64,000 bases of DNA from Rhodospirillales bacterium (GTDB taxonomy: Bacteria > Pseudomonadota > Alphaproteobacteria > Rhodospirillales > WMHbin7): contig JACRPC010000048.1 in the NCBI GenBank assembly GCA_016214125.1, positions 17,334 through 81,333 on the forward strand, written 5' to 3'. Below are positions 1 through 10,220 of the stretch, piece by piece (the first letter of the stretch is position 1; each line of letters opens with the position of its first letter). The notes beneath the pieces were generated by a model. It worked only from the letters and a program-made list of their open reading frames with translations. It had not been told where the DNA came from and did no database searches. The position numbers were made by a program, and so were the translations under genes.

Positions 1-926
1 TCACCTTGGAAACCAGCCCCACCCACATCAAGACCAAGGCGGTGGAGGCCTTCGTCGCCGACCTCGGCCCCAAGACGGTCGGCCAGTTGGACATCAAGGT
101 TTTCCATTCCGCGCAATTGTTCAAGGAGCGCGACGTCGGCAAGGGCCTGCGCCAGGGCGCCGTCGAAATGGCCCTGCCGGCCTCGGTCCATCTCGATGGT
201 TACGAGCCCAACGCCGGCGCGGTGCTCCTGCCCGCCTTCTACGGCCTCGATCGGGACGCCACCCATCGCATCACCGACGGACCGGTCGGCCGGGAACTGA
301 ACCGGCGCCTGGAGGCAAAATTGGGGGTCAAGGTCATCGGCCGCTATCTCGATCTCGGGCCGGTGCACACCTACACCAGCACGAAGAAGATCGCCGCTCA
401 CGAGGACTTCGCCGGCTTGAAGATCCGCGTCCAGGGCGGCGCCGCCAACATCATGCGCTACAAGTTCTTCAACGCCAACGCCGTCGCCATTCCCTGGCCC
501 GACGTGCCGATGGCACTGACGCAACGCACCGTCGACGGCATTTCCAGCTCGCATGAAAGCGTGCGCAGCGCCAAGCTGTGGGAGGCCGGCATCCGCTACG
601 TCTTCGAGGACAATCAGTGGTTCGGCCAATACATCCCGATGGTCAGCCTGGCGGTGTGGGACAAGCTCTCGCCCTCGCTGCGCGCCACCATCGAGGCCAC
701 CTGGGAGGCACATGTCGAGGAATCGCGCGCCCTCGCGGCGGCCAGCGACCGCGAAGCCCGCCAGGCCCAGATCGACAACGGCATCACCATCGTTAGCCCC
801 TCGCAGGCGGAATTGGCCAAGCGCCGCACCGCCCTGCTCACCACCCAGGAGGCTCTGGTCAAGGATTTGGGCATCGATGCCGCCTTCATGGCCTTGGTGG
901 TCAAGGAAGTGGCCGCCTTGAAATAA
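1..926 (+). CDS. dctP: TRAP transporter substrate-binding protein, DctP family (5' partial)
   Basis: This is the periplasmic solute receptor of a tripartite ATP-independent transporter; it captures a small carboxylate and delivers it to the DctQM membrane unit. The reading frame is open from the window edge (first full codon at base 3), so the signal peptide and true start lie upstream. Visible family features are the GLKIRVQGG segment, whose Arg usually pairs with the substrate carboxylate, and the WPDVPMALTQRTVDGISSS segment that follows it in this family. It ends 9 bases before dctQ, so the three genes form one operon. The substrate cannot be read from the sequence; the CoA-transferase at the end of the operon suggests an organic acid that is later activated to a CoA thioester (inference). 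Confidence 0.93.
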   Translation, partial: TLETSPTHIKTKAVEAFVADLGPKTVGQLDIKVFHSAQLFKERDVGKGLRQGAVEMALPASVHLDGYEPNAGAVLLPAFYGLDRDATHRITDGPVGRELNRRLEAKLGVKVIGRYLDLGPVHTYTSTKKIAAHEDFAGLKIRVQGGAANIMRYKFFNANAVAIPWPDVPMALTQRTVDGISSSHESVRSAKLWEAGIRYVFEDNQWFGQYIPMVSLAVWDKLSPSLRATIEATWEAHVEESRALAAASDREARQAQIDNGITIVSPSQAELAKRRTALLTTQEALVKDLGIDAAFMALVVKEVAALK

Positions 927-935
927 GGTCCGCGT

Positions 936-1442
936 ATGCTTGCCCTGTGGAACACCGCCGAGCGTTGGCTGGTCGGAGTGCTGGCCGGAGCCGCGCTCGC
1001 CCTAGCCTTCTACGCCATGACCATGCGCTATGTCGCCCCCCGCCTGTCGCCCGACTGGAGCGACGAAGTCGTCATCTTCCTCATCCTCTGGGCGGTTTTC
1101 CTGGCCGGCAGCGCCCTGGTGCGCGACGAGCGGCACGTGCGCGCCGATCTGGTGGTTCGCCTGCTGGCGCCGGCGCTGCAGCGCTGGATCGAAGTCGTCA
1201 ACAGCCTGGCGGCGCTGATCTTCTGCGCCCTGCTCGCCGGCTGGGGCTGGGCGGCGACCGACGATGCCCGGCTCTTGGGCGAGCGCACGGTGAGCACCCT
1301 GCACCTGCCGATGTGGATCTACTATCTGTGCCTGCCCACCGGCTGCGCCCTCATGACCCTACGCTACGGCCAGCGCCTGTATCGCCTGCTCTTCGCCCAC
1401 GATCCCGACGCCTTCCTGGGGCGCGAGCGCAGCCATGAATAG
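936..1442 (+). CDS. dctQ: TRAP transporter small permease DctQ
   Basis: This is the small membrane subunit of the TRAP transporter, 168 residues with four predicted transmembrane segments. The family pattern WSDEVVIFLILWAVFLAGSA followed by R-x-E-R-H-V-R-A-D lies in the second helix and its cytoplasmic edge. DctQ couples the periplasmic receptor to the large DctM permease. The ATG at 936 lies between dctP (9 bases upstream) and dctM (11 bases downstream), consistent with one transcript. It is poorly conserved across species, but length, topology and neighbours make the assignment firm. Confidence 0.92.
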   Translation: MLALWNTAERWLVGVLAGAALALAFYAMTMRYVAPRLSPDWSDEVVIFLILWAVFLAGSALVRDERHVRADLVVRLLAPALQRWIEVVNSLAALIFCALLAGWGWAATDDARLLGERTVSTLHLPMWIYYLCLPTGCALMTLRYGQRLYRLLFAHDPDAFLGRERSHE

Positions 1443-1453
1443 GGGCGCCTGAA

Positions 1454-2731
1454 ATGGGAGCCCTGGCGCTGTTTTTCGGCTTCTTGATCGCCGGCATGCC
1501 GATCTTCCTGGTTCTCGGCCTGACGGCGATGATCCTGTTCGCCCTGGGCGGACGGCCGATGATCGCCATTCCGCAAAAGATGCTCGACGACTTGAACGGC
1601 TTCTCGCTGATGGCGGTGCCGTTCTTCGTCATGGCCGCCACCCTGATGCAGAAGGGCGGCATCGCCCGCGCCCTCATCGACGCCGCCAACGCCTGGATCG
1701 GCGGGGTGCGTGGCGGCCTGGCGGTGGTCTGCGTCGTCGCCACCACCGGCTTCGCCGCCATCTGCGGCTCCTCGGTCGCCACCGCGATGGCGATGGGCAC
1801 CGTTCTGGTGCCGGCGATGCTGGAACGGCGCTACCAACGCCCCTTCGCCCTGGGCGTGGTCGGCGCCTCAGGCACGCTGGGCATCATCATACCGCCCAGC
1901 CTGTCGATGATCGTCTACGCCATCATCGCCGAGGAATCGGTTCCCCGGCTCTTTCTGGCCGGCGTCATTCCGGGGCTGATGCAGGCGGCGTTGTTTCTGC
2001 TCTATGTCGGCTACCACGTCCGCCGGCACGATTACCCGCGCGAACCGGCGCCGAGCCGGCGCGACTTCTGGCGGGCCAACGGGCGCGCCGTTCCTGCCCT
2101 TCTGGTACCCGGCATTGTCCTCGGCGGCATCTATGGCGGCATCGTCACCGTCACCGAGGCGGCGGCGCTGTCGGCGGTGGCGGCGCTGGCAGTCAGCTTG
2201 TTCTTCTACCGCGAGATCAAGCCGTCGGCGATGGTGGGCGTGCTCGCCCAGGCGATGCACAGCGCCGCCACCATCATGCTGATCATCGCCACCGCCCTGG
2301 TCTTCGGCCATTGGATCACCGAGTCGGGCGCGCCGGCCCGCCTGGTGGCCTGGATCAACGGGCTGGGGCTGTCGTCCTGGCACTTTCTGCTCATCATCAA
2401 CGTCATTCTCCTCGTCCTCGGCATGTTCCTCGAGGTCGTCTCGATTATGCTGATCACCCTGCCGCTGATCGTGCCGGTCCTCAAACCGCTTGGCATCGAT
2501 CCGGTGCATTTCGGAGTGGTGATGACCATCAACATGGAGCTGGGCTTGATCACGCCGCCGGTCGGGCTCAATCTTTATGTTCTGTCCTCGATCGCCCGCG
2601 CCTCCATCGACGAGGTGGTGCGCGGCATCGTCCCCTTCATCGGTTTGTTGCTGCTGTTGCTGGGCCTGGTCACCTATATCCCCGAGCTCTCCCTATGGCT
2701 TCCCAACGCTCTGATCGGAATCCGCCGATGA
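1454..2731 (+). CDS. dctM: TRAP transporter large permease DctM
   Basis: This is the large permease of the TRAP system, a 425-residue inner-membrane protein of about 12 helices that moves the solute using the sodium or proton gradient. Diagnostic segments are [16 protein letters not shown] near residue 100, [14 protein letters not shown] near residue 140 and [17 protein letters not shown] near residue 360; the repeated PP motifs are typical of the family. The ATG at 1454 follows dctQ by 11 bases. Its stop overlaps the start of the next gene in an ATGA quartet, which implies translational coupling to the CoA-transferase. Confidence 0.95.
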   Translation: MGALALFFGFLIAGMPIFLVLGLTAMILFALGGRPMIAIPQKMLDDLNGFSLMAVPFFVMAATLMQKGGIARALIDAANAWIGGVRGGLAVVCVVATTGFAAICGSSVATAMAMGTVLVPAMLERRYQRPFALGVVGASGTLGIIIPPSLSMIVYAIIAEESVPRLFLAGVIPGLMQAALFLLYVGYHVRRHDYPREPAPSRRDFWRANGRAVPALLVPGIVLGGIYGGIVTVTEAAALSAVAALAVSLFFYREIKPSAMVGVLAQAMHSAATIMLIIATALVFGHWITESGAPARLVAWINGLGLSSWHFLLIINVILLVLGMFLEVVSIMLITLPLIVPVLKPLGIDPVHFGVVMTINMELGLITPPVGLNLYVLSSIARASIDEVVRGIVPFIGLLLLLLGLVTYIPELSLWLPNALIGIRR

Positions 2732-3936
2732 CCCGCCGCACCGTTCTGTCGCTCGAACAGGCCTTGTCGCTGCCGCACGCCACGCTGCGTTTCGTGCATC
2801 TGGGCTGGCGGGTGATCAAGATCGAGGCGACCCCGGCCGGCGAAGGCCTGCCCGGCGATCCCAACCGTTGGATCGGCAAGGTCTTCGCCGAGACCGACCG
2901 GCGGTCCTATTTCGTGGCGCCCAATGTCGGCAAGGAATCGGTGGCCCTCAATCTCAAGGACAAGCGCGGCCAAGCCGTGCTGCACAAGCTGGTGCGGGCG
3001 CTCAAGGCCGACGTCTTCACCTGCAACACCCTGCCCGGCCGTTACGCCCAATTGGGCATCGATTACGACACGCTGGCGGGCCAGAAGCCCGATCTGGTCT
3101 GGGCGGCGATTTCCGCCATGGGCCCCGATTATCCCGACACGCCCGGCTACGACCCCGCCACTCAGGCCCTGGTCGGCTACATGGAACTGACCGGCGATCG
3201 CAACGGGCCGCCGATGCTGTCGGGCGTGCCGCTGATCGACCTCAAGGCCGGCGACGATCTCTATGCGGCGGTGCTGAATGCCCTCCTGGAGCGGGCCGAG
3301 ACCGGCCGGGGCAAGCGGATCGATCTCTCGATGCTGCAAGTGGCGGCGTCCTGGCTGATCACCACCCTGCCGATGATCGATTTCGGCTGCGACGATTCGG
3401 AAATCACCCGGGTCGGCAACGAGCATCGCAAATTCGTGCCGACCAACGCCTACCCCACCTTGGACGGATTCATCTTCATCACCATCGGCAACGACGTTCA
3501 GTGGAAGCGCCTGACCGAGAATCCGAAATTCGCCCCCATCGCCAATCCGGCCCGCAAGACCAACGCCGGCCGTGCCGCCGAGCGCGCCCAGATCCATGCC
3601 GATTTGGCCGCCGTCACCCGCCAGCACTCCACCGCCGAACTGGAAGCCGACCTCAAGCGCGCCACCATTCCGCACGCCCGCATCCAGAATCTCCGCCAGG
3701 TGTTCGATCTGGCGCCGCTCAAAGGGCGCTTTACCACCACCCGCCTGCCCGACGGTCAGACCATCCGCATGCAACCCAAGGCCCTGGACGAGCCCAACAC
3801 CACTGGCACCGAATTTCCCTTGCCGCCCCGTTATGGCGCGCAAACGGCGTCGGTGATGGCCGAGGCCGGCTTTTCCGAGGAGGATGTGGCAATTCTGGCG
3901 CGCGACAAGATCGTCGCGCTGGCCTACGAGCCCTGA
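2728..3936 (+). CDS. CaiB/BaiF (class III) CoA-transferase family protein
   Basis: This 402-residue protein belongs to the class III CoA-transferases, which move CoA between acyl donors and carboxylic acids. The frame stays open far upstream, but the ATG at 2728 overlapping the dctM stop (ATGA) is the natural start. The segment [17 protein letters not shown] corresponds to the family's catalytic-Asp region, and [19 protein letters not shown] is the typical helix after it. The N-terminal region is slightly short compared with FRC-type enzymes. Co-expression with the TRAP transporter suggests it activates the imported acid, but the substrate is unknown. It converges on era with a 13-base overlap of the 3' ends. 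Confidence 0.85.
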   Translation: MTRRTVLSLEQALSLPHATLRFVHLGWRVIKIEATPAGEGLPGDPNRWIGKVFAETDRRSYFVAPNVGKESVALNLKDKRGQAVLHKLVRALKADVFTCNTLPGRYAQLGIDYDTLAGQKPDLVWAAISAMGPDYPDTPGYDPATQALVGYMELTGDRNGPPMLSGVPLIDLKAGDDLYAAVLNALLERAETGRGKRIDLSMLQVAASWLITTLPMIDFGCDDSEITRVGNEHRKFVPTNAYPTLDGFIFITIGNDVQWKRLTENPKFAPIANPARKTNAGRAAERAQIHADLAAVTRQHSTAELEADLKRATIPHARIQNLRQVFDLAPLKGRFTTTRLPDGQTIRMQPKALDEPNTTGTEFPLPPRYGAQTASVMAEAGFSEEDVAILARDKIVALAYEP

Positions 3937-4838
3937 TCGAAATCGAGGCCGATCGCCCGATAGCGCTCGCGGTCGTCCTGCCAGTCGGCACGGACCTTGA
4001 CGAACAGGAACAGATGGACGCGCCGCTCGAGCAGCGTTTCCAATTCGGCCCGCGCCGCCTGCCCCAAGGCCTTGATGCGCGCCCCCTTGGCGCCCAGCAC
4101 GATCGATTTCTGGCTATCGCGTTCGACATAGATGATCTGCTCGATCCGCACCGAGCCGTCCTTCTGCTCGGTCCAGGCCTCGGTCTCGACGGTGGCGGTG
4201 TAGGGCAATTCCTGATGGAGCTGGTGGTAAAGCTGCTCGCGGGTGATTTCCGAGGCCAGCAACCGCTCGGGCAGATCGGAGATCTGGTCCTCGGGGAACA
4301 GGAACGGCCCCGCCGGCAGGCGTTGGGCCAGATCGTCGAGAAGCTGGGGGCAACCATCGCCGGTCTCGGCGGAAATCATGTAAATGGCGTCGAAGACGCC
4401 TTCGCCGTCCAACAGCGCCGCCAGATCGAGCAGGCGTTTCTTGTCGGCCACCTTGTCGATCTTGTTGAGCGCCAGTAGGGCGCGCCGGCCCGAATCCTTC
4501 AGACGGGCGACGATCGCCCGGCTGTCCTCGTCGTAGCCGCGCTTGGCGTCGATCAGGAGAAGCACCAGATCGGCGTCGGCGGCGCCGCTCCAGGCGGCGG
4601 CGACCATCGCCCGGTCCAGACGCCGCCGCGGCTGGAACAGGCCCGGCGTGTCGACGAAAATAAGCTGGGCCGGCGGATGCTGGACGATGCCAAGGACCCG
4701 GCTGCGCGTCGTCTGCACCTTGGCGCTGACGATCGTCACCTTGGCGCCGACCAGATGGTTGACCAGGGTCGATTTGCCGGCGTTGGGGGCGCCCAGCACG
4801 GCAATGAAACCGGCGCGGGTCGGGGCGGCCTCAGTCAC
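3924..4838 (-). CDS. era: GTPase Era
   Basis: Era is an essential GTPase that binds the 3' end of 16S rRNA and assists 30S subunit maturation. Visible motifs are G1 GAPNAGKST near residue 13, G3 DTPG, G4 NKID and G5 SAETG, with a C-terminal KH RNA-binding domain containing [15 protein letters not shown]. The frame continues upstream, but that extension is only the rnc gene read in another frame. The GTG at 4838 overlaps the rnc stop by 8 bases and gives a 304-residue protein of normal length. It is the last gene of the lepB-rnc-era cluster, an order common in proteobacteria. Confidence 0.96.
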   Translation of the reverse strand: MTEAAPTRAGFIAVLGAPNAGKSTLVNHLVGAKVTIVSAKVQTTRSRVLGIVQHPPAQLIFVDTPGLFQPRRRLDRAMVAAAWSGAADADLVLLLIDAKRGYDEDSRAIVARLKDSGRRALLALNKIDKVADKKRLLDLAALLDGEGVFDAIYMISAETGDGCPQLLDDLAQRLPAGPFLFPEDQISDLPERLLASEITREQLYHQLHQELPYTATVETEAWTEQKDGSVRIEQIIYVERDSQKSIVLGAKGARIKALGQAARAELETLLERRVHLFLFVKVRADWQDDRERYRAIGLDFDQGS

Positions 4839-5499
4839 CGACGCTCTCCAAGAGCGCCTGGGCAGCCGCCTGCTCGGCGATGCGTTTGGTGTTGCCCGTC
4901 CCCTGCGCCGGAGGCTGGCCCGGCAAATGCACTTCGACGACGAACTGCGGATCGTGCGGCGGGCCGCTTTGCTCGACCACGTCGTAGCGGGGCAGGCCGA
5001 TGCCGCGGCCCTGCGACCATTCTTGCAGCCGGGTCTTGAAATCCTTGGGTGGGGCAAGGTCCTCGCCCATCAGCCCGGTCCAATGACGGCGGATGAAAGG
5101 GTCGGCCACCGCCAGCCCGCCATCGAGATAAAGGGCGCCCAGCACCGCCTCGAAGGCATCGCCCAGGGTGGTCGGGTTGGCGCGCCCGCCCGAATCGTCC
5201 TCGCCCTTGGCCAAGACCAGATGGTCGCCCAGACCGATGGCGCGCGCCACCCGGGCGATGGTGTCGCGCTTGACCAGAACGGCGTGACGCCGAGCCAGGG
5301 CCCCCTCGGGCTCGTGCGGGTAGGATTCGTAGAGCATGGCGGCCACCACCAGCGCCAGCACCCGATCGCCCAGGAATTCGAGCCGTTCATAGCCGCCCTG
5401 GGCATCGGCGCTGGCGTGGATGAGGGCGCGATCGAGCAGATCGGGCCGTTGGAAGCGATGGCCGAGCGCCGATTCGAGCGCCGCCCGATCGGCGATCAT
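4831..5499 (-). CDS. rnc: Ribonuclease III
   Basis: RNase III cleaves double-stranded RNA in rRNA precursors, mRNAs and antisense duplexes. The 222-residue product has the signature ERLEFLGDRVLALVVA near residue 35 and the second acidic catalytic patch GDAFEAVLGALYLDGG near residue 110, followed by a C-terminal double-stranded-RNA-binding domain starting near DFKTRLQEW. The ATG at 5499 overlaps the lepB stop in an ATGA quartet, which is why it is preferred to in-frame codons further upstream. It is translationally coupled to era downstream. Confidence 0.96.
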   Translation of the reverse strand: MIADRAALESALGHRFQRPDLLDRALIHASADAQGGYERLEFLGDRVLALVVAAMLYESYPHEPEGALARRHAVLVKRDTIARVARAIGLGDHLVLAKGEDDSGGRANPTTLGDAFEAVLGALYLDGGLAVADPFIRRHWTGLMGEDLAPPKDFKTRLQEWSQGRGIGLPRYDVVEQSGPPHDPQFVVEVHLPGQPPAQGTGNTKRIAEQAAAQALLESVGD

Positions 5500-6281
5500 C
5501 ACCGAACGCCGCCGAACAGGCGGGCATAGCGGATGGCGAAGGGCCATTTCCAGGGCTCGAACAGCGAGGCCGAGCCGTCGGTCGAGAAGAACAGGAATTC
5601 GGCCCGCCCGACCAGATTTTCCGCCGGCACATAGCCGACATGGGCCATCACCCGGCTGTCCAGAGAATTGTCGCGGTTGTCGCCCATGAGGAAGAAATGG
5701 CCTTCGGGCACCAGGAAAAGCTCGGTGTCGTCCAGCCGGCCGGTATCGGAAATCTCGATGACCGGATGGGTACGGCCGCCCGGCAGGGTTTCGATATATT
5801 GGACCATCCGGCTCGTCGAGCCGCGCTCGTCGCGGCTGACGTAATCGGCGATCTTCTCGCGCTTCACCGCCTCGCCATTGAGGTGCAGAAGGCCGCCCTT
5901 CATCTGGACGCGGTCGCCGGGCAGGCCGACGATGCGTTTGATGTAGTCGGTACGGTTGTCGGTCGGCAGCTTGAAGACCACCACATCGCCGCGCTGGGGC
6001 TCCTGCTGGAACAGCCGGCCCGAGAAGGGCGCCAAGCTCAAGGGAAAGGAATGGCGGCTGTAGCCGTAGGAATATTTGGAGACGAACAGATAATCGCCGA
6101 CCAGAAGGGTCGGGATCATCGAACCCGAGGGAATGTTGAAGGGTTCGAAGGCGAAGGTGCGCACCACAAGCGCGATCAAGCCGGCATAGAAGACCGTCTT
6201 CACCGTCTCCATGAGGCTGCCGCCCTTCTTCTTGCGGACCGCCGCCGTCTTATTGGCCTGAAAGATCGCCACGATACCCAA
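5499..6281 (-). CDS. lepB: Signal peptidase I
   Basis: LepB removes signal peptides from exported proteins at the outer face of the inner membrane. The 260-residue product has an N-terminal membrane anchor (ETVKTVFYAGLIALVVRTF), the catalytic-Ser box PSGSMIPTLLVGDYLFVSK, the catalytic-Lys box YIKRIVGLPGD and the conserved GDNRDNSLDSR box. The ATG at 6281 is used; an internal Met at residue 24 is a possible alternative. It heads the lepB-rnc-era cluster. A candidate terminator separates it from acpS upstream, so it may have its own promoter. Confidence 0.95.
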   Translation of the reverse strand: MGIVAIFQANKTAAVRKKKGGSLMETVKTVFYAGLIALVVRTFAFEPFNIPSGSMIPTLLVGDYLFVSKYSYGYSRHSFPLSLAPFSGRLFQQEPQRGDVVVFKLPTDNRTDYIKRIVGLPGDRVQMKGGLLHLNGEAVKREKIADYVSRDERGSTSRMVQYIETLPGGRTHPVIEISDTGRLDDTELFLVPEGHFFLMGDNRDNSLDSRVMAHVGYVPAENLVGRAEFLFFSTDGSASLFEPWKWPFAIRYARLFGGVR

Positions 6282-6305
6282 ATGCTCCCTCGAAGAATCG
6301 GCCCG

Positions 6306-6328
6306 AAAAACCGGCCTGAAAAGCCGGT
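6306..6328 (-). terminator. Candidate Rho-independent terminator between acpS and lepB
   Basis: Read on the minus strand, a 6-bp perfect stem (ACCGGC / GCCGGT, bases 6328-6323 and 6315-6310) with a 7-base loop is followed by a run of T. The motif is part of three imperfect 12-base repeats of the form CCGAAAACCGG within about 6302-6339. The stem is short, so the call is tentative. Confidence 0.45.
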
Positions 6329-6368
6329 CCGAAAACCGGATGGATGAAGACAGCCTTGCCCCGGCCTG

Positions 6369-6773
6369 TCAAGGCGATTGCGGCCGGGCCTCGAGAATTA
6401 CCGTCGCCTCGGCCAGCGGATGCTCGTCGGTGAGCGCCAGATGGATATGCGCCCGCATGCCGGGCGGCGTCAGCGCATCGAGCCGGGCCTTGGCGCCGCC
6501 GGTCAGGCGCAGCGTCGGCTGGCCGGTGGGTAGGTTGACCACCCCGATGTCGCGCCAATAGACCCCCAGGCGAAAGCCGGTGCCCAAGGCCTTGGCGCAG
6601 GCCTCTTTGGCGGCGTAGCGCTTGGCTAGGGTGGCGGCCATGTTGGCGCGGCGCCGGGCCTTGGCGACCTCCTCGGGCGTGAAGACGCGCTCAAGAAAGC
6701 GGTCGCCGAAGCGTTCCAGCGTCTTTTCGATGCGGGTGATGTCGATCAGATCGTTGCCGAGCCCCAGGATCAC
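6369..6773 (-). CDS. acpS: Holo-[acyl-carrier-protein] synthase
   Basis: AcpS transfers the 4'-phosphopantetheine arm from CoA to the conserved Ser of acyl carrier protein, which switches on fatty acid synthesis. The 134-residue product has both family signatures: [13 protein letters not shown] at the N-terminus, which includes the magnesium-binding Asp, and [15 protein letters not shown] near residue 50. Its start overlaps the end of pdxJ by 4 bases. Pairing of pdxJ and acpS is a widespread proteobacterial arrangement. Confidence 0.96.
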   Translation of the reverse strand: MILGLGNDLIDITRIEKTLERFGDRFLERVFTPEEVAKARRRANMAATLAKRYAAKEACAKALGTGFRLGVYWRDIGVVNLPTGQPTLRLTGGAKARLDALTPPGMRAHIHLALTDEHPLAEATVILEARPQSP

Positions 6774-7510
6774 CGCCGTCGCGCCTCGTCCATGCGCTGG
6801 CGCATCCGGCGGATGGCCACCTCGAAGCCGACGAAAATCGCCTCGCCGACCAGAAAATGGCCGATGTTGAGTTCGACGAGGGTGGGAATGGCCGCCACCG
6901 GACCGACGCTCTCATAGGCCAGGCCATGCCCGGCATGGCATTCGAGGCCCAGGCGGGCGGCCTGGGCGGCGGCCGCTTCGATGCGGGCCAATTGCGCGGC
7001 CTGGGCGGCGCCTTGGGCTTCGCAATAGGCGCCGGTGTGCAGCTCGACCACCGGCGCGCCGATCGCCTTGGCCGCCGCCAATTGCCCGGAATCGGGCTCG
7101 ACAAACAGCGACACCCGAATGCCCGCCCCCACCAGGCGGCGGACGATCGGCTCCAGATGGGCCCGCCCGCCGGCAACGTCAAGGCCGCCCTCGGTGGTGC
7201 GCTCCTCGCGCCGCTCGGGCACCAGGCAGCAGGCGTGCGGCTTATGCTTGAGCGCGATCGCCACCATCTCCTCGGTCGCCGCCATTTCGAGATTGAGGGG
7301 CTTGGCGATTTCGGCGCGCAGCCGGGCAATGTCGCCATCCGAGATGTGGCGGCGATCCTCGCGCAGATGGGCGGTGATGCCGTCGGCGCCGGCCTGGACC
7401 GCGAGCTGGGCGGCGCGGATCGGATCGGGAAAGGCGCCGCCACGGGCGTTGCGGATGGTGGCGACGTGATCGATGTTGACGCCAAGACGCAGAAACGGGG
7501 GCGCGGTCAC
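6770..7510 (-). CDS. pdxJ: Pyridoxine 5'-phosphate synthase
   Basis: PdxJ condenses 1-deoxyxylulose 5-phosphate with aminoacetone 3-phosphate to give pyridoxine 5'-phosphate in the DXP-dependent vitamin B6 pathway. The 246-residue TIM-barrel has the diagnostic [16 protein letters not shown] at the N-terminus, [16 protein letters not shown] near residue 40 and the late HAGHGL segment. The start is a GTG at 7510, placed 22 bases after the rsh stop. It overlaps acpS by 4 bases. Confidence 0.96.
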   Translation of the reverse strand: MTAPPFLRLGVNIDHVATIRNARGGAFPDPIRAAQLAVQAGADGITAHLREDRRHISDGDIARLRAEIAKPLNLEMAATEEMVAIALKHKPHACCLVPERREERTTEGGLDVAGGRAHLEPIVRRLVGAGIRVSLFVEPDSGQLAAAKAIGAPVVELHTGAYCEAQGAAQAAQLARIEAAAAQAARLGLECHAGHGLAYESVGPVAAIPTLVELNIGHFLVGEAIFVGFEVAIRRMRQRMDEARRR

Positions 7511-7532
7511 GGGTTCGGGTTCCTTATCGGGA

Positions 7533-9677
7533 TCAATTGCGCGCCCGCTCGACCGAGCTGATCACCGGGGTGGCGCGAAGTGCGGCGATGATGTTGGTGA
7601 GGTGGCGCAGATCGCGCACCTCGACATCGACGATCATCTCGAAGAAATCGGTCGAGCGGTTGGTGATCTTGAGATTGGTGATGTTGCCGAGATTTTTGGC
7701 GATCACCGTCGACAGGTTGCCCAGGCTGCCCGGCTCGTTGGTCACCACCAGATGGACGCGCGCCATGTGGCTTTCGCCCCCTTCGGCGGCGTCGTTCCAC
7801 GCGAGATCGAGCCAGCGCTCGGGCGCGTCGGCGAATTGGGCCAGAGTGTCGCAATCGATGGTGTGGATGGTCACACCCTTGCCGGTGGTGACGATGCCGA
7901 CGATGCGATCGCCGGGCAGCGGATGGCAGCAGCCGGCGAAGTGCATGGCCATGCCGGGGATCAGGCCCTTGATCGGCACCATTTCCTTGCGCGCCGGCTT
8001 GGACCGGGCCTTGGCGATCGGCACCACGTTGGAATCGGGCTTCGCCGGCGCCTTCAAGACCGGATAGACCGCCGTCAGCACGTCGCGGGCGGTGACGTGG
8101 CCCTCGCCCACCGAAACCACCAGGTCTTCGGCGCTCGCCGCCTTGAACTGGCGCAAGACGGCCTCGAGCGCCTTGTCGGTGAAGTCGAAATTCTCCTGGC
8201 GAAAGGCCTTGGCGAGAATCGAGCGGCCGAGATGGGCGTATTGGCCGCGTTGCTGGGTGCGGACGAAGCGGCGGATGCAGGCCCGGGCCTTGCCGGTGAC
8301 GACGAAGCGCTCCCAAGTGGGCGACGGCGTCTGCGCCTTCGAGGTGACAATCTCCACCTGATCGCCGTTCTTCAGCACCGTCTTCAAGGGCATCATGCGG
8401 CCGTTGATCTTCGAGCCCACGCAGGTGTCGCCGACCTGGCTGTGGACCGCGTAGGCGAAATCGACCGGACAGGCGCCCCTGGGCAGGGCGATCAGATCGC
8501 CCTTGGGGGTGAAGCAGAACACCTGGTCTTGGAACATCTCGAGCCGCGTGTGCTCGAGAAACTCTTCCGGACCGGCGGCATGGTCGAGAATGTCGAGAAG
8601 CTCGCGCAGCCAGCGATATTGGCGGCCGTCGGTGTTGCGGGCGCCCGACTTGTACTGCCAGTGGGCGGCGACGCCCAGTTCGGCCACCTCGTGCATCTCC
8701 TGGGTGCGGATCTGCACCTCGATGCGCTGGCGCTCGGGGCCGAAGATGCCGGTGTGCAGCGAGCGGTAGCCGTTCGGCTTGGGCAGGCTGATGTAATCCT
8801 TGAAGCGCCCCGGCACCACCGGGTAATGGCTGTGCAACACGCCCAGCGTCTTGTAGCAATCCTCGATCGAGGGCACAACGATGCGGAAGGCCATGATGTC
8901 GGAAAGCTGCTCGAAGCCGATGTTCTTCTTCTGCATCTTGCGCCAGATCGAATAGGCGGTCTTCTCGCGTCCGGTCACCTGGGCCATCACGCCGTTCTCG
9001 GCCAGGGTGCTTTTCAAGGTGTCGATCACCCGGCCGACCAGATCGCCCCCTTGGCGGCGCAGGAACTCGAAGCGGGCGACGATCGATTGGCGAACGTCGG
9101 GGTGAAGCTCGGCAAAGGCCAGGTCTTCCAGTTCGCTCTTGATCTCCTGCATGCCGATGCGTTCGGCCAGGGGTGCGTAGATCTCCATGGTTTCCATGGC
9201 GATGCGCCGGCGCTTGTCGGGATTGTCGATGAAGCGCAGGGTGCGCATGTTGTGGACGCGGTCGGCCAGCTTGACCAGGAGAACGCGGATGTCCTCGCTC
9301 ATCGCCAGCACCAGCTTGCGGAAATTCTCCGCCTGCTTGGCGTGGTCGCTTTGCAGTTCGATGCGGGTGAGCTTGGTGACGCCGTCGACCAGCCGGGCGA
9401 TTTCCGGCCCAAAGAGACGGTTCAGTTCCGGCAAGGTGGCGGGGGTGTCCTCGATGACGTCGTGCAACAGCGCGGTGATGATCGAGGCGCCATCGAGCCG
9501 AAAGCCGGTGAGGATGCCGGCCACTTCCAGGGGATGGGAGAAATAGGAATCGCCCGAAGCGCGCTTTTGCGCGCCGTGCATCTTCATGGCGTAGACATAG
9601 GCCCGGTTGATCGCCTCTTCGTCGGCGGCGGGATCGTAGGACTTGACCCTTTCGACCAGTTCGAATTGGCGGATCAT
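7533..9677 (-). CDS. rsh: RelA/SpoT-type (p)ppGpp synthetase/hydrolase
   Basis: This 714-residue protein makes and degrades the stringent-response alarmone (p)ppGpp. Domains in order are the HD hydrolase (about 20-180; [22 protein letters not shown]), the synthetase (about 230-350; [37 protein letters not shown]), a TGS domain (about 385-445; [21 protein letters not shown]) and a C-terminal ACT-like domain. The HD and synthetase motifs both look intact, so it is probably bifunctional, as is usual for the single Rsh of alphaproteobacteria. It follows rpoZ, its common partner in this class. A long open frame on the opposite strand is a composition artefact. Confidence 0.96.
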   Translation of the reverse strand: MIRQFELVERVKSYDPAADEEAINRAYVYAMKMHGAQKRASGDSYFSHPLEVAGILTGFRLDGASIITALLHDVIEDTPATLPELNRLFGPEIARLVDGVTKLTRIELQSDHAKQAENFRKLVLAMSEDIRVLLVKLADRVHNMRTLRFIDNPDKRRRIAMETMEIYAPLAERIGMQEIKSELEDLAFAELHPDVRQSIVARFEFLRRQGGDLVGRVIDTLKSTLAENGVMAQVTGREKTAYSIWRKMQKKNIGFEQLSDIMAFRIVVPSIEDCYKTLGVLHSHYPVVPGRFKDYISLPKPNGYRSLHTGIFGPERQRIEVQIRTQEMHEVAELGVAAHWQYKSGARNTDGRQYRWLRELLDILDHAAGPEEFLEHTRLEMFQDQVFCFTPKGDLIALPRGACPVDFAYAVHSQVGDTCVGSKINGRMMPLKTVLKNGDQVEIVTSKAQTPSPTWERFVVTGKARACIRRFVRTQQRGQYAHLGRSILAKAFRQENFDFTDKALEAVLRQFKAASAEDLVVSVGEGHVTARDVLTAVYPVLKAPAKPDSNVVPIAKARSKPARKEMVPIKGLIPGMAMHFAGCCHPLPGDRIVGIVTTGKGVTIHTIDCDTLAQFADAPERWLDLAWNDAAEGGESHMARVHLVVTNEPGSLGNLSTVIAKNLGNITNLKITNRSTDFFEMIVDVEVRDLRHLTNIIAALRATPVISSVERARN

Positions 9678-9732
9678 CGCTGGGGCCAGGCGCTCCTTCT
9701 TCTAAGGAGGACGCTGGGGGGCAAAACGCTCC

Positions 9733-10125
9733 CTAGTCGTCCAAATCTTCCGCCGCCGCCAGATCGTCGGCGTCGGCCTCGCCTTCGACGGTCAAGCCGT
9801 CTTCGGCCACTTCCTCGTCAAGATTGGCTTCGCCGACATCGAGCGCCAGATCGGCGGCGACCAGATTCTCCATCTGATCCTCTTCGGGCTCGTCGACCTC
9901 GACATGCTTCTGCAGACCCTGAATGAGCGAGGTGCGCAGAGCCTCGAGCGACACGGTTTCGTCGGCGATCTCGCGCAGCGCCACCACCGGGTTCTTGTCG
10001 TTGTCGCGATCGATCGACAGGCCGGCGCCCGAGGCGATGTCGCGCGAACGCTGGGCGGCCAGCATCACCAGCTCGAACCGATTGGGAATCTTGAGGACGC
10101 AGTCTTCTACGGTTACGCGGGCCAT
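9733..10125 (-). CDS. rpoZ: RNA polymerase omega subunit
   Basis: Omega helps assemble the beta-prime subunit and takes part in ppGpp binding to RNA polymerase. The 130-residue product starts [20 protein letters not shown] and has the conserved [12 protein letters not shown] segment; the acidic C-terminal tail after residue 70 is usual in alphaproteobacteria. A strong ribosome site (AAGGAG) sits 9 bases before the ATG. It lies upstream of rsh, which suits the shared role in the stringent response. Confidence 0.95.
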   Translation of the reverse strand: MARVTVEDCVLKIPNRFELVMLAAQRSRDIASGAGLSIDRDNDKNPVVALREIADETVSLEALRTSLIQGLQKHVEVDEPEEDQMENLVAADLALDVGEANLDEEVAEDGLTVEGEADADDLAAAEDLDD

Positions 10126-10220
10126 CAGGCGATCTCCTTAGCGGGCTCTCATGTGAAATATAATTGCGCGAACGATCCCTGGCAAGCCCAAGGGCCGAAA
10201 AAGGGACGTCGGTGCGGCTT

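Noticed and set aside
2311..2727. A much longer N-terminus for the CoA-transferase.
   Set aside because: The extension lies inside dctM in another frame; the ATGA overlap start is far more likely.
7473..9926. An open frame of 817 codons on the plus strand opposite rsh.
   Set aside because: It is a by-product of high GC codon use in rsh; its translation is rich in His, Arg and Gly with no family features.
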